This document shows, in pieces, positions 24,741 through 34,330 of a stretch of DNA of 64,000 nucleotides (positions are counted from its first letter, which is position 1; each line of letters starts with the position of its first letter). The notes under the pieces were generated by a model. That model made no database searches. It was given only the letters and a program-made list of their open reading frames with translations, and was not told the origin of the DNA. A program made the position numbers and the translations under genes. Origin of the DNA: Parabacteroides distasonis (lineage in GTDB: Bacteria; Bacteroidota; Bacteroidia; Bacteroidales; Tannerellaceae); assembly GCA_021531385.1 (NCBI GenBank), contig JAFBIR010000014.1, forward strand, positions 17,596-81,595. The letters run 5' to 3'.

Positions 24741-26009
24741 ATGAGAAAAATATATGGGATAGGTGTGCTTTGCGCCTATCTATTAGCAGGTTGCGCAGGC
24801 CATTCCGCGGAAGCTGAGCACGATCATGACCATGCTCATACGGAGGCTGAGGCGCATGACCACGAACATGAGGGTCACGAACACGAGGAGGCGGATCATG
24901 ACCACGAACATGAACATGAACATGAAGAGGCAGGTCACGACCATGAGCATGACCACGAGCATGAGCATGAGGAAGCGGCCAACCCAGGTGAGGTGGTCTT
25001 CAAAGAGGCCCATGCGAAGGCTGTAGGTTTGCAAACCGTCACAGTGGCTCCGGGTGCCTTTACGCAGGTGATTCGCACCAGCGGACAGGTGCTGGCTGCC
25101 CAAGGCGAGGAATCGGTCGTAGTGGCTACCGTTCCTGGCGTGGTATCCTTCGGGAGCCTTCCCTTTACGGATGGAACGGCTGTACGCAGGGGGCAGCAGC
25201 TGTTGAGCATCGCCTCTAATGGCTTGTCGGAGGGCGATGTAGCGGTGCGTGCGAAGGCCGCTTATGAGGCTGCCAAGCAGGAGTATGCGCGTATGGAAGC
25301 ATTGGTGGCTGACCGGATTGTCTCCGCGAAGGAGTTTGAGCAGGCGAAGTTGAATTACGCCAACGCGAAGGCTGCCTATGAGGCGGTAGCCGATAAGCAG
25401 ACGGCAAAGGGCGTGGCTGTGGTGGCTCCTTTGAATGGTTATTTGAAGAATATCCAGGTGAAGGAGGGTGATTATGTAGCAGTCGGTCAGCCATTGGCCA
25501 CTATTGCCCAAAGCAACCGACTGATGTTGCGGGCGGATGTGGCAGAACGCTATTACAGCAGTTTGCCCCTGGTACAATCCGCGAATTTCAAGACACCTTA
25601 CGATGAGCAGGTTTATCGACTCGCTGACTTGAAAGGACGTTTGCTCTCTTACGGTCGGGCATCGGGAGGGGATGCCTTCTTTGTGCCGGTGACGTTTGAG
25701 TTTGACAACAAAGGGGCGATTTTACCTGGCTCGTTTGTGGAGGTCTATCTGTTGACGAGGCCTTTGGAGCAGGTTATCAGTGTCCCTGTGGAGTCGCTTA
25801 TTGAGGAACAGGGGCTCTATTCTGTCTATGTGCGCCTCGATGCCGATTGCTATCGCAAACAAACGGTCACCCTCGGAGCCAACAACGGTAAGGAGGTGCA
25901 GATTCTCAGTGGCTTGCAGGGTGGAGAAGCGGTCGTCACGAAGGGCGCTCATCAAGTGAAGTTGGCTTCGGCTTCCAATGCGATCCCGGCTCACAGTCAT
26001 CATCATTAA
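24741..26009 (+). CDS. RND efflux periplasmic adaptor with His-rich N-terminus (CzcB/CusB-like)
   Basis: 422 residues; the ATG at 24741 is preferred over an in-frame TTG at 24729. The lipobox cysteine is C18 (LLAGC). Residues ~20-75 are a repetitive H/D/E tract built of HDHEHEHE-like units, a likely metal buffer. The membrane-fusion fold follows: barrel-sandwich (VPGVVSFG...LSIASNG), a helical hairpin (residues ~165-225, AAYEAAKQEYARMEALVADR) and beta-barrel (APLNGYLKNIQVKEGDYV). The C-terminus is again His-rich (HSHHH). It links the inner-membrane pump to the outer-membrane channel. It lies 14 bases upstream of the pump gene. Confidence 0.92.
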   Translation: MRKIYGIGVLCAYLLAGCAGHSAEAEHDHDHAHTEAEAHDHEHEGHEHEEADHDHEHEHEHEEAGHDHEHDHEHEHEEAANPGEVVFKEAHAKAVGLQTVTVAPGAFTQVIRTSGQVLAAQGEESVVVATVPGVVSFGSLPFTDGTAVRRGQQLLSIASNGLSEGDVAVRAKAAYEAAKQEYARMEALVADRIVSAKEFEQAKLNYANAKAAYEAVADKQTAKGVAVVAPLNGYLKNIQVKEGDYVAVGQPLATIAQSNRLMLRADVAERYYSSLPLVQSANFKTPYDEQVYRLADLKGRLLSYGRASGGDAFFVPVTFEFDNKGAILPGSFVEVYLLTRPLEQVISVPVESLIEEQGLYSVYVRLDADCYRKQTVTLGANNGKEVQILSGLQGGEAVVTKGAHQVKLASASNAIPAHSHHH

Positions 26010-26023
26010 AATGGGGGTGCAGT

Positions 26024-29000
26024 ATGCTGAACAAGATTATTTATTATTCACTGCATAATCGGTTAGTGATTTTAGTCTGCGCGTTGCTGCTGATGATTGG
26101 AGGAACCTACACTGCATTCCATACGGATGTGGATGTCTTTCCGGATCTGAACGCACCCACCGTGGTTATCATGACCGAGGCAAACGGTATGGCGCCGGAG
26201 GAGGTGGAACGATTGGTGACCTTCCCCGTAGAGACCGCTGTCAATGGTGCGATGGACGTGCGTCGGGTGCGCTCCTCCTCAACGACCGGCTTCTCGGTGG
26301 TATGGGTAGAGTTTGACTGGGGTACGGATATTTATAGGGCTCGACAGATTGTCTCGGAGAAGTTGGCGGTGGTGAACGAAAGCTTGCCGGAGAATGTGGG
26401 GAAACCGACTTTGGGCCCGCAATCCTCTATCTTGGGTGAGATGATGATCATCGGTCTGACAGCCGATAGTACTTCGCTGCTTGACTTGCGTACCTTGGCT
26501 GACTGGACGATTCGCCCTCGTTTGCTCTCTACGGGAGGTGTGGCACAGGTAGCGGTGATTGGTGGCGACATCAAGGAGTATCAAATCCAGCTCGATCCCG
26601 CCCGCATGAAGCATTATGGCGTGGGGCTGGATGAGGTGTTGGCGGTATGCCGCAACATGAATCGTAATGCCAATGGTGGTGTGCTCTATGAGTTTGCCAA
26701 TGAGTATATTATCCGGGGTGTGCTCTCTACGACGCATGTGGAGGAGATCGCCAAGGGTGTGGTGAAGTTGGCGAATGGCTATCCGGTGACCTTAGGCGAT
26801 ATTGCTACCGTGCGGATAGGCGGGAAAAGCCCGAAGTTGGGCTTAGCCTCTGAGCGGACGAAGCCGGCGGTGCTGATAACGGTGACGAAACAACCCGATA
26901 CCAGCACGGAGCTTTTGACGGAGAAATTGGATGGCATCGTGGCTGATTTGCAGAAGAACCTACCGGCTGACGTGCATGTCTCCACCGATATTTTCCGCCA
27001 GAGTCGTTTCATCGACAATTCAATCAACAATGTGAAGCGTAGCCTTTTCGAGGGTAGTATCTTCGTGGTGATTGTGCTTTTCCTCTTCTTGATGAATGTG
27101 CGTACTACGGTCATCTCGTTGGTGGCTTTGCCGTTGGCGTTGTTGGTCTCTATTATCGTGCTTCACTATTTAGGACTGACCATCAATACGATGAGTTTGG
27201 GTGGTATGGCGATTGCCATTGGCTCTTTGGTGGATGATGCGATTGTGGATGTAGAGAACGTCTATAAGCGGATTCGGGAGAACCGGCTGTTGCCGGAGGA
27301 AGAGCGACGATCCACCTTGGATGTGGTGTATGATGCCTCTCGCGAGGTGCGTATGCCGATTCTCAACTCTACCTTGATTATTGTGGTCAGTTTCGTTCCG
27401 CTGTTTTTCTTGAGCGGTATGGAGGGACGCATGTTGGTGCCGTTAGGTATCGCCTTTATTGTGGCGCTTTTTGCGTCAACCGTGGTGGCCTTGACGTTGA
27501 CTCCGGTGCTCTGTAGCTACCTGTTGAATACGAAGGCAACAGATTTGAAAGCGTTGCGTGAGGCTTGGATCGCTCGTTGGCTGAAAGGTCATTATGCGCG
27601 GGCATTGGAGTTTGCGCTGGCTTATCAGAAACAGGTTTTAGGGGGCACGATCGCTTTGTTTGTCTTGGCATTAGGACTCTTTTTTACGTTGGGGCGTAGC
27701 TTTTTACCTGGATTTAATGAGGGTTCCTTTACGGTGAATGTCAGTTCTTTACCAGGTATCTCCTTGGAGGAGTCGGATCGGATTGGTCGTCGAGCGGAGG
27801 AGTTGCTGTTGCAGGTGCCGGAGATTCAAACGGTCGCCCGTAAGACGGGACGTGCGGAATTGGACGAACATGCGTTGGGCGTGAATGTCTCGGAGATAGA
27901 GGCTCCCTTTGAGTTGAAAGGGCGAAGCCGGGAAGCGGTGGCGGAGGATGTGCGCAAGAAGCTCTCCACCATCAGTGGCGCGAATATCGAAATCGGACAG
28001 CCTATCTCTCATCGTATTGATGCGATGCTCTCTGGCACGGAGGCGAACATTGCCATTAAGCTCTTTGGTACTGACTTGAATCGACTCTTCTCGATTGGAA
28101 ACCAGGTGAAAACCGCTATTCAGGATGTACCCGGTTTGGTGGATCTGAAGGTGGAGCAGCAGATCGAGCGTCCGCAGTTGACCATCACACCCCGTCGGGA
28201 GTTGTTGGCAAAATATGGCATTCCATTGCCTGAATTAGAGGAATATATCAACGTGATGTTGGGTGGTGAGGTCGTCAGCCAAGTGTATGACGACGGCAAG
28301 AACTTTGACTTGACGGTGAAGACTAATGATGCCAGTCGGGCTACGATGGACGACATCGCCAATCTATCGATTGATGCGGGCGGCCAGAAGGTACCTTTAA
28401 GTCAAGTGGCGGAGGTGCGTAGTGTGACCGGTCCGAACACCATCAATCGTGAGAATGTACAACGTAAGATCGTGGTTAGTGCGAATGTCTCAGGTCGAGA
28501 CCTTCGGGGTGTGGTGAATGAGATCCAACAGCGAGTGGATGCCGGTATCGCCTTGCCTGAGGGTTATCACATTGAGTATGGAGGTCAATTTGAGAGTGAG
28601 GCAGCGGCCAGCCGTACGCTTTTGCTCACCTCCCTGATGTCGCTCTTGGTGATTTTCATGTTGCTTTATCATGAGTTTAAGGATGTGAAAGAGAGTGGTA
28701 TGATTCTCTTGAACCTGCCGTTGGCTTTGATAGGCGGCGTGTTGATTCTCTGGCTTACCTCCGGAGAAATCAGCATTCCGGCAATCATTGGCTTCATCTC
28801 CCTTTTTGGTATCGCTACTCGAAACGGAATGTTGTTGATTAGCCACTATACTCAGCTCAGAGGGGAGGGCTTGGCTTTGCGTGAGGCGATTGTCAAGGGG
28901 TCGTTGGATCGTTTGAACCCGATTCTGATGACCGCTCTTAGTTCAGCTTTAGCGTTGATACCCTTGGCGTTGAATGGTGATTTGCCGGGAAATGAGATCC

Positions 29001-29110
29001 AAAGTCCGATGGCAACCGTCATCTTGGGTGGTTTGTTGACCTCAACCTTCTTGAATGGTTTTATCATTCCGATTGTCTATTTGATGATGAATAAAAACGT
29101 AAAACGATGA
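26024..29110 (+). CDS. Heavy-metal RND efflux pump (CzcA/CusA family)
   Basis: 1028 residues, full length for HME-RND. It has TM1 and DVDVFPDLNAPTVV (the opening shared by CzcA/CusA), two large periplasmic loops and twelve membrane helices in two halves. TM4 carries GSLVDDAIVDVENV, with the acidic residues used for proton relay. It exports metal ions from periplasm or cytosol by proton antiport together with the adaptor and the outer-membrane channel. The TM4 motif is closer to the G-x-x-VDAAIVMVEN form of CusA-like pumps than to the DFGIIVDG form of CzcA, so the metal (Zn/Co/Cd versus Cu/Ag) is not settled. Its stop overlaps the channel gene start by four bases. Confidence 0.93.
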   Translation: MLNKIIYYSLHNRLVILVCALLLMIGGTYTAFHTDVDVFPDLNAPTVVIMTEANGMAPEEVERLVTFPVETAVNGAMDVRRVRSSSTTGFSVVWVEFDWGTDIYRARQIVSEKLAVVNESLPENVGKPTLGPQSSILGEMMIIGLTADSTSLLDLRTLADWTIRPRLLSTGGVAQVAVIGGDIKEYQIQLDPARMKHYGVGLDEVLAVCRNMNRNANGGVLYEFANEYIIRGVLSTTHVEEIAKGVVKLANGYPVTLGDIATVRIGGKSPKLGLASERTKPAVLITVTKQPDTSTELLTEKLDGIVADLQKNLPADVHVSTDIFRQSRFIDNSINNVKRSLFEGSIFVVIVLFLFLMNVRTTVISLVALPLALLVSIIVLHYLGLTINTMSLGGMAIAIGSLVDDAIVDVENVYKRIRENRLLPEEERRSTLDVVYDASREVRMPILNSTLIIVVSFVPLFFLSGMEGRMLVPLGIAFIVALFASTVVALTLTPVLCSYLLNTKATDLKALREAWIARWLKGHYARALEFALAYQKQVLGGTIALFVLALGLFFTLGRSFLPGFNEGSFTVNVSSLPGISLEESDRIGRRAEELLLQVPEIQTVARKTGRAELDEHALGVNVSEIEAPFELKGRSREAVAEDVRKKLSTISGANIEIGQPISHRIDAMLSGTEANIAIKLFGTDLNRLFSIGNQVKTAIQDVPGLVDLKVEQQIERPQLTITPRRELLAKYGIPLPELEEYINVMLGGEVVSQVYDDGKNFDLTVKTNDASRATMDDIANLSIDAGGQKVPLSQVAEVRSVTGPNTINRENVQRKIVVSANVSGRDLRGVVNEIQQRVDAGIALPEGYHIEYGGQFESEAAASRTLLLTSLMSLLVIFMLLYHEFKDVKESGMILLNLPLALIGGVLILWLTSGEISIPAIIGFISLFGIATRNGMLLISHYTQLRGEGLALREAIVKGSLDRLNPILMTALSSALALIPLALNGDLPGNEIQSPMATVILGGLLTSTFLNGFIIPIVYLMMNKNVKR

Positions 29111-30285
29111 AAGCATACGCTATTTTTATCTTGTTGTGCTGTGCGACGTTGGTCTCTGCCCAGACCTCGATTGACGAGGTATTACGTAGTGTGGCGGCAA
29201 ATAATCCAGAGTTGCGGGCCAATGGACAGCTGATCCAGTCTCGCAAATTAGAGGCTCGTTTGGATAACAACCTGCCAGATCCCTCCGTCTCCTATTCTCA
29301 TCAATATGGGAATCGTGCGGGCATGGGATTCCAAGGAGAGTTGGTCGCTTCGCAATCGTTTGATTTTCCTACGGTTTATGCACGGAAACATCAGCTGACA
29401 AAAGCGAAATTCGCAGGATTGGATCGGGAGGAGAACGCTTTTCGGCAGGAGCTTCTGTTACAGGCAAAGACCCTTTGCTTGGATTTGGTCTTCCTTAACC
29501 AGCAATGGGCACTTTTAACAGAGCGTCTGCACAATGCGGAGCAGTTGGCGTCCCTCTTCGCTACCCGTTTAGAACGTGGTGATGCCAATGTGTTGGAAAC
29601 AAATAAGATCCAATTGGAGTTGTTGAATGTCAAGACAGAGGTGCGGGCGAACGAGACCGCTCGACAGGCGAAGCTCAGAGAGTTGGCCACCCTCAATGGG
29701 GGAGAGGCGATAGCTTTTGAGGATACGGCCTATCACACCTCCGCTGAGTTGCTGCCCTATGCGGCCTTGAGCGACGAGGTCTTGGCGGCCGATAGTCGTC
29801 TGAGTCTGTTGCGAGGTGAGCAGCTGACGGCCAGTCGCCAGCTGAAAGTGAATCAAGCGAAACGCTGGCCAGGGTTTGAGCTGGGCTATCGGATGAACGC
29901 TGCCACGGGAGGTGAGCGATTCAACGGATTCCTGGTGGGGATCAGTATTCCCCTCTTCTCCAATCGGAACTACATCAAGCAGGCACGTGCGCAACAGCTT
30001 TACACGGAGTTGCAACTGGAGAGCACGACCCGCACGGTGGAGAACACCTTGCGACAGGATTACGAAGAGGCGTTGACCTTGCGTAGCTCCATGCAGGAAT
30101 ATGCGCAATTGTTGCAGAGCCAGAACAGTTTGGCGTTGCTTAACAAGGCGATTCAAGCGGGACAGATCTCCATGATTGCCTACTTTGTGGATGCCACGGC
30201 TTATTATCAAAGTGTGGAGAACTACCTCCGCTTGCAATATCAATACCAGACGGTGGTCGCCCGCCTGTATAAGCATCGGTTGTAA
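29107..30285 (+). CDS. TolC-family outer-membrane efflux channel (CzcC-like)
   Basis: 392 residues. The signal peptide is MKAYAIFILLCCATLVSAQ. Two repeats of the outer membrane efflux domain with long helices follow (NPELRANGQLIQSRKLEAR; ERGDANVLETNKIQLELL; later SIPLFSNRNYIKQARAQQ). It provides the exit duct for the RND pump. The start overlaps the pump stop (ATGA). It ends three bases from the stop of the convergent DUF5686 gene with no room for a terminator. Confidence 0.92.
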   Translation: MKAYAIFILLCCATLVSAQTSIDEVLRSVAANNPELRANGQLIQSRKLEARLDNNLPDPSVSYSHQYGNRAGMGFQGELVASQSFDFPTVYARKHQLTKAKFAGLDREENAFRQELLLQAKTLCLDLVFLNQQWALLTERLHNAEQLASLFATRLERGDANVLETNKIQLELLNVKTEVRANETARQAKLRELATLNGGEAIAFEDTAYHTSAELLPYAALSDEVLAADSRLSLLRGEQLTASRQLKVNQAKRWPGFELGYRMNAATGGERFNGFLVGISIPLFSNRNYIKQARAQQLYTELQLESTTRTVENTLRQDYEEALTLRSSMQEYAQLLQSQNSLALLNKAIQAGQISMIAYFVDATAYYQSVENYLRLQYQYQTVVARLYKHRL

Positions 30286-30288
30286 GGA

Positions 30289-32412
30289 TTACCGGAAGAG
30301 CTCCAGAGAGAGTTTGAGGCCGAAGCTTTGATACTTGAATTTGTCAAAGCCGATGAAGAGGGCTACGTTGAGCAGGTCATTACCTACTCCGTAGCCCAAT
30401 TCTGTATGGTTGGGTTTCACCGGTGTCCAGAGCTGGCTGAGGTAGAAACGCTCAGAGACAATGTATCGGTGCGCACGAGGCTTCATGAAACGAAGCAGGA
30501 TGAAGGGAGCCTCATACATCAGGTGGGCTTGTACATAATGTTTGCTGGCGTAATACCAGTCGCTACTGAGCAGATGGAAAATTCCTCCAAATCGGTCTCG
30601 CCAAGGCTCGGGGAAATATTGCTTAGCGAAGTAACGGAAGTTGGTGAAATAGCTGGACTTCGGATTGACATAAAAACCACTGCTCAGGTTGTAGCTCAAA
30701 CGCTCGCTCAAGCCCAATCGCAGCGTCTGATTCAATCCGCTCTCCATGCGCCAATAATCACTTTGGCTGCCTAAGACCCCCTTGAATCCCTTCCCTAACT
30801 CGAAGCGGAAAGTGGGGAAGCGGGAGTAAAGATATTCCTTGCGATACCCATCCATCCAATAATGTTGTTCGGGAGTGAATGTCAACCCAATAAATGGTGC
30901 GAAGTCGTTGGCGTTTTGGAAACGCAATGAGGTATTCTCCTGCTGTTTTTGCACGGGCGTACGCAGGTGGTAGGAGAGGCCACCGAAGAGGGTGCATCCA
31001 TTGAATAGCTCCAATTGATTGCTTAGTTCGGCATAGTAATGACGGTAATAGGGGAGGTTCAAGTCTTCAAAATTAAACTTCTTCGCTTGATCGTTTTGCA
31101 GCTTTTCGATGATTTGCTCGATATACTCCGAAGAAAACTCCTGGTTATCGTTGGCTAAGGTTAAGCGCAACAGACCTCGCTGTTCCGGTTTATACTCCCA
31201 ATCAGTCGTGGCCTTCACCCGCAACTGTTTTTTCTTGAATAAGAAACCTACTTCTGGATGGAAACGTAGCTGGCGGTCATGTGCATAGGTATGGCTTAAA
31301 CGTAGTTCCTGTTTATAAGTCAATCCATTCTCACTGCCGTAGGAGAGTTGGAGCGGGTTGAGCAAACCAGAGTATTGCATGCGAACGCTTTTGTAATCTC
31401 TATGGATTGTACTGGTTAACTGCTCGCCCAACTGGGCATAGTGAGAAAGGAGACTACTATCGACCTGCTCGATGAAGGGTGTCTCGTTGTAAAGTGCCTT
31501 TTCTGCTTCCGTGAGTGGCTGATCCCTGCGTGTTGCCCAATAGCTGGAATCATTGTTGAGGCGAAGGCTATCGCCAGCCACGGTGTAATAGCGAGTCTCG
31601 TCGAGCAAGCGGCTGTCTGCCTCTGCTAACATCGTGTTTCGGATAACTTCCCGATAGCGTAGGGCGGCATGTAACTCGGTGATGATTTGGTTGCCAAAGG
31701 CCTCAAAACGCATACGGAGATCGGCCTGCACCGGAAGCAGCCGTTGTGATTCCTCCCGACCGAAACGCATATCAATCTCAAAATCTTCCAAGGAGGCTCG
31801 TCCCTGCATAAGGATGCGCTCAACGGTCCACAGGCTATCCACCACCTGCATCTCACCACTCAATAACTTTTGGCTCCATTTGACCGGAGTGAATCGGATG
31901 CGATGGAGCAGAAGACCCTCTACCTGCTCACTGCTTTCTAATTGAAAATCATAGTATTTATAGGCATCTGGAGAGAGGGGTGTGATGATCTCCTTGTCGT
32001 AGATGGTGGGCGCATAGATGTTCATGTTGATAAAGGTGAAGAGCGCTTGATAATGACCTCCTTCTGACAACCGATTGGTAGTGAACGCCTTTATCTGATT
32101 ATGATAATGGTTAGGTGCTTGATAGTTGCATTGGGCATCCAGTTCGAATAGCTGAGTGTCAGGATGTTTTTCCACGGGAGTCAGCCAATGCATATAGCGC
32201 ATCATACGGTTACGCTTGGGGGTATGGGTATAACCCTTGACGTAGGTGTCGGCCTTATACTGCTGGATGGCTTGCGCATAGCGAGGAGCTAAGCGGATGA
32301 CTTGACGCATGATGCTGTCTGCTCGCACATCCGAAGTAGCGATAGGTTGGCTCCAAGCTGGGAATAAACCAAAGCAGCACCCGATAAGGATCGTGAGGAA
32401 TAGCTGTCTCAT
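30289..32412 (-). CDS. DUF5686 family outer-membrane protein
   Basis: 707 residues. The signal peptide is MRQLFLTILIGCCFGLFPAWS. Family landmarks include YKADTYVKGYTHTPKRN near residue 55, the region around NMNIYAPTIYDKEIITPLSP, and a C-terminal half rich in alternating aromatic and polar residues ending in KYQSFGLKLSLELFR, as expected for a C-terminal beta-barrel with an aromatic last residue. DUF5686 proteins usually start with a CarboxypepD_reg-like domain; here this domain seems absent, so it is the short version. Function is unknown; outer-membrane location is very likely. It is 7 bases downstream of recQ on the same strand, possibly cotranscribed. Confidence 0.82.
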   Translation of the reverse strand: MRQLFLTILIGCCFGLFPAWSQPIATSDVRADSIMRQVIRLAPRYAQAIQQYKADTYVKGYTHTPKRNRMMRYMHWLTPVEKHPDTQLFELDAQCNYQAPNHYHNQIKAFTTNRLSEGGHYQALFTFINMNIYAPTIYDKEIITPLSPDAYKYYDFQLESSEQVEGLLLHRIRFTPVKWSQKLLSGEMQVVDSLWTVERILMQGRASLEDFEIDMRFGREESQRLLPVQADLRMRFEAFGNQIITELHAALRYREVIRNTMLAEADSRLLDETRYYTVAGDSLRLNNDSSYWATRRDQPLTEAEKALYNETPFIEQVDSSLLSHYAQLGEQLTSTIHRDYKSVRMQYSGLLNPLQLSYGSENGLTYKQELRLSHTYAHDRQLRFHPEVGFLFKKKQLRVKATTDWEYKPEQRGLLRLTLANDNQEFSSEYIEQIIEKLQNDQAKKFNFEDLNLPYYRHYYAELSNQLELFNGCTLFGGLSYHLRTPVQKQQENTSLRFQNANDFAPFIGLTFTPEQHYWMDGYRKEYLYSRFPTFRFELGKGFKGVLGSQSDYWRMESGLNQTLRLGLSERLSYNLSSGFYVNPKSSYFTNFRYFAKQYFPEPWRDRFGGIFHLLSSDWYYASKHYVQAHLMYEAPFILLRFMKPRAHRYIVSERFYLSQLWTPVKPNHTELGYGVGNDLLNVALFIGFDKFKYQSFGLKLSLELFR

Positions 32413-32419
32413 AGGTCTA

Positions 32420-34252
32420 TTACAGAGGGGGGAGTTTCAAGACAAAGCGGATCAAGGAGACAAATACACGCCCGTAACGGTCGAGCTTGATTTGTCCCAC
32501 TCCATGCACATCGCTAAATGCGTCGAGTGTGGTGGGGCGTTGCGTCACCATATCTTCCAAGCTGGCATCAGTAAAGACCAAATAGGGTGGGATCTTCTCT
32601 CGTTCAGCCAACTGTTTACGCAATTGTTTAAGGGCATCGAGCAGGGAATCATCCACATTCGTGGTTCGCTTCGGGCGAATCGGTTTGGCTTTGAACCCGT
32701 TAGCGGTAGCCTTCTCTTGGGAAGCCTCCTCTGCCTCTTTGTAGCGAGCCAATTGGGCAGACTGTTGTCCGTAGAGCACTCGTTTACCCAATGGCGTAAT
32801 GCGTAATACCTGTCCAGCGGCATAATCTACCTCCACATAGCCCAACTGAATCATTTGATAGAGATATTCTTTCCAAACTTTGTAAGGTAGGTCATGTCCC
32901 ACCCCGTAGGTTTTCAGGCGATCGTAACCTTTCGCTCGCAATTCCGCTCGTGCGGATCCTTGTAAGATGTCGATCAGCATAGGCAAGCCGATGTGTTCTT
33001 CCGTACGAGCGATGGCACTTAAGGCTTTCTGGATCAATATCGTTCCGTCAAAACGTTCTGGGGGATTTCGACAGACATCGCAATTACCACAATCCTCGAC
33101 TGATTCCTCTCCAAAATAACTGAGCAAGATACGCCGACGGCAAATATCACTCTCGCAGAAGCGCTGCATCCGGTTGAGCTTCTCCAGGTTGACTTCCCGT
33201 TGGCCACTCTCCTCAGCGAACCGACGCAGTACAATTAGATCGCTCATCGAGTAGAACAGTAAGGTGTCACTCCGTAAGCCATCTCGTCCCGCTCGCCCAA
33301 TTTCTTGGTAATAGTTCTCAATGCTACCAGGCATATTATAATGAATGACCCAGCGCACATTGCTCTTGTCGATACCCATACCGAAAGCAACTGTCGCACA
33401 AACCACATTGACACGGTCGTTAATGAAATCCTCCTGTGCCTTGGTGCGTTCCATAGCGGAGAGTCCCGCATGATAGGCAATCGCAGGAATGTTTTGTCGG
33501 TAGGTCAGTTCGCTGGCCAAATCGGTGGTGTCATCTCGTTTCATACAGTAGATAATGCCACTGGTTCCAGGGTGTTGCCGAATGAAACGGGTAATGGCCG
33601 CTATCTTCTCTCGCTTATTGAGTCCTCTACGCACGTTGAGGGAGAGGTTGGGACGGTCGAATGAGGAGATAAACACTTGCGGGTCTGTCAGGTGAAGCTG
33701 TGTCTGAATATCTTGGCGAGTGATCTTGTCGGCAGTGGCGGTGAGCGCTACAACGGGCACCTTGGGGAAACGCTCCTTTAAGATGGCCAATTGGGTGTAC
33801 TCCGGACGGAAGTCATGCCCCCAATGGGAGACACAATGGGCCTCATCAATGGCAATCAGCGAGAGGTCCAGACGAGGCAAGAACCAACCGATCTCGGCCA
33901 TGACGCGTTCGGGCGAGATATACAGCAACTTGATCTTTCCCTGTGTGGCGAGCTGTTTCACTCGCTGTTGCTCCTCCTCGGGTTGGAGGCTATTGAGAGC
34001 GGCTGCTGGAATGCCATTGGCTACCAACCCCTCCACTTGATCTTTCATCAAGGCGATCAAGGGCGAGACTACTAAAGCTGTACCCGGTAGATAGATAGCT
34101 GGAAGCTGGAAACAGATGGACTTTCCGCCGCCAGTAGGCATCAAGACAAGCGCATCTTTACCCGCCACGATGCGTTGGATAATCTCCTCCTGCATGGGGC
34201 GAAAACGGGTGTAGCCAAAAAACTTTTTCAGCAGCAGTAATAGCTCGTTCAT
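32420..34252 (-). CDS. recQ: ATP-dependent DNA helicase RecQ
   Basis: 610 residues from the ATG at 34252. An upstream in-frame ATG at 34300 falls in the -7 promoter element and is rejected. Motifs are Walker A LMPTGGGKSICFQLP, the DEAH box (AIDEAHCVSHWGHDFRPEY), GMGIDKSNVRWVIHY and GRAGRDG, the zinc-binding cysteines (C...CGNCDVC), the winged-helix RQC domain and a C-terminal HRDC domain (residues ~525-605). It is a 3'-5' helicase for recombination and fork repair. This gene is monocistronic or leads into the DUF5686 gene; the promoter lies in the 3' end of the response regulator gene. Confidence 0.95.
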   Translation of the reverse strand: MNELLLLLKKFFGYTRFRPMQEEIIQRIVAGKDALVLMPTGGGKSICFQLPAIYLPGTALVVSPLIALMKDQVEGLVANGIPAAALNSLQPEEEQQRVKQLATQGKIKLLYISPERVMAEIGWFLPRLDLSLIAIDEAHCVSHWGHDFRPEYTQLAILKERFPKVPVVALTATADKITRQDIQTQLHLTDPQVFISSFDRPNLSLNVRRGLNKREKIAAITRFIRQHPGTSGIIYCMKRDDTTDLASELTYRQNIPAIAYHAGLSAMERTKAQEDFINDRVNVVCATVAFGMGIDKSNVRWVIHYNMPGSIENYYQEIGRAGRDGLRSDTLLFYSMSDLIVLRRFAEESGQREVNLEKLNRMQRFCESDICRRRILLSYFGEESVEDCGNCDVCRNPPERFDGTILIQKALSAIARTEEHIGLPMLIDILQGSARAELRAKGYDRLKTYGVGHDLPYKVWKEYLYQMIQLGYVEVDYAAGQVLRITPLGKRVLYGQQSAQLARYKEAEEASQEKATANGFKAKPIRPKRTTNVDDSLLDALKQLRKQLAEREKIPPYLVFTDASLEDMVTQRPTTLDAFSDVHGVGQIKLDRYGRVFVSLIRFVLKLPPL

Positions 34253-34299
34253 TTTTTCTCCTTCAGGGAGCGGGGAGATTGCTCCGCTCTCATGGGGCA

Positions 34300-34330
34300 C
34301 AAATGTAAGAAAAACTTACGGCTTCCCCAA
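34300..34330 (-). promoter_or_regulatory. Promoter of recQ
   Basis: On the minus strand: TTGG (34330-34327), a 19-base spacer and TACATTTG (34307-34300). It overlaps the 3' end of the response regulator gene. The expected transcript start is about 40 bases before the recQ ATG at 34252. Confidence 0.65.

Noticed and set aside
24783..25577. Minus-strand open frame opposite the efflux adaptor
   Set aside because: Its methionine/valine runs come from the reverse of the histidine-rich tract; no independent support.
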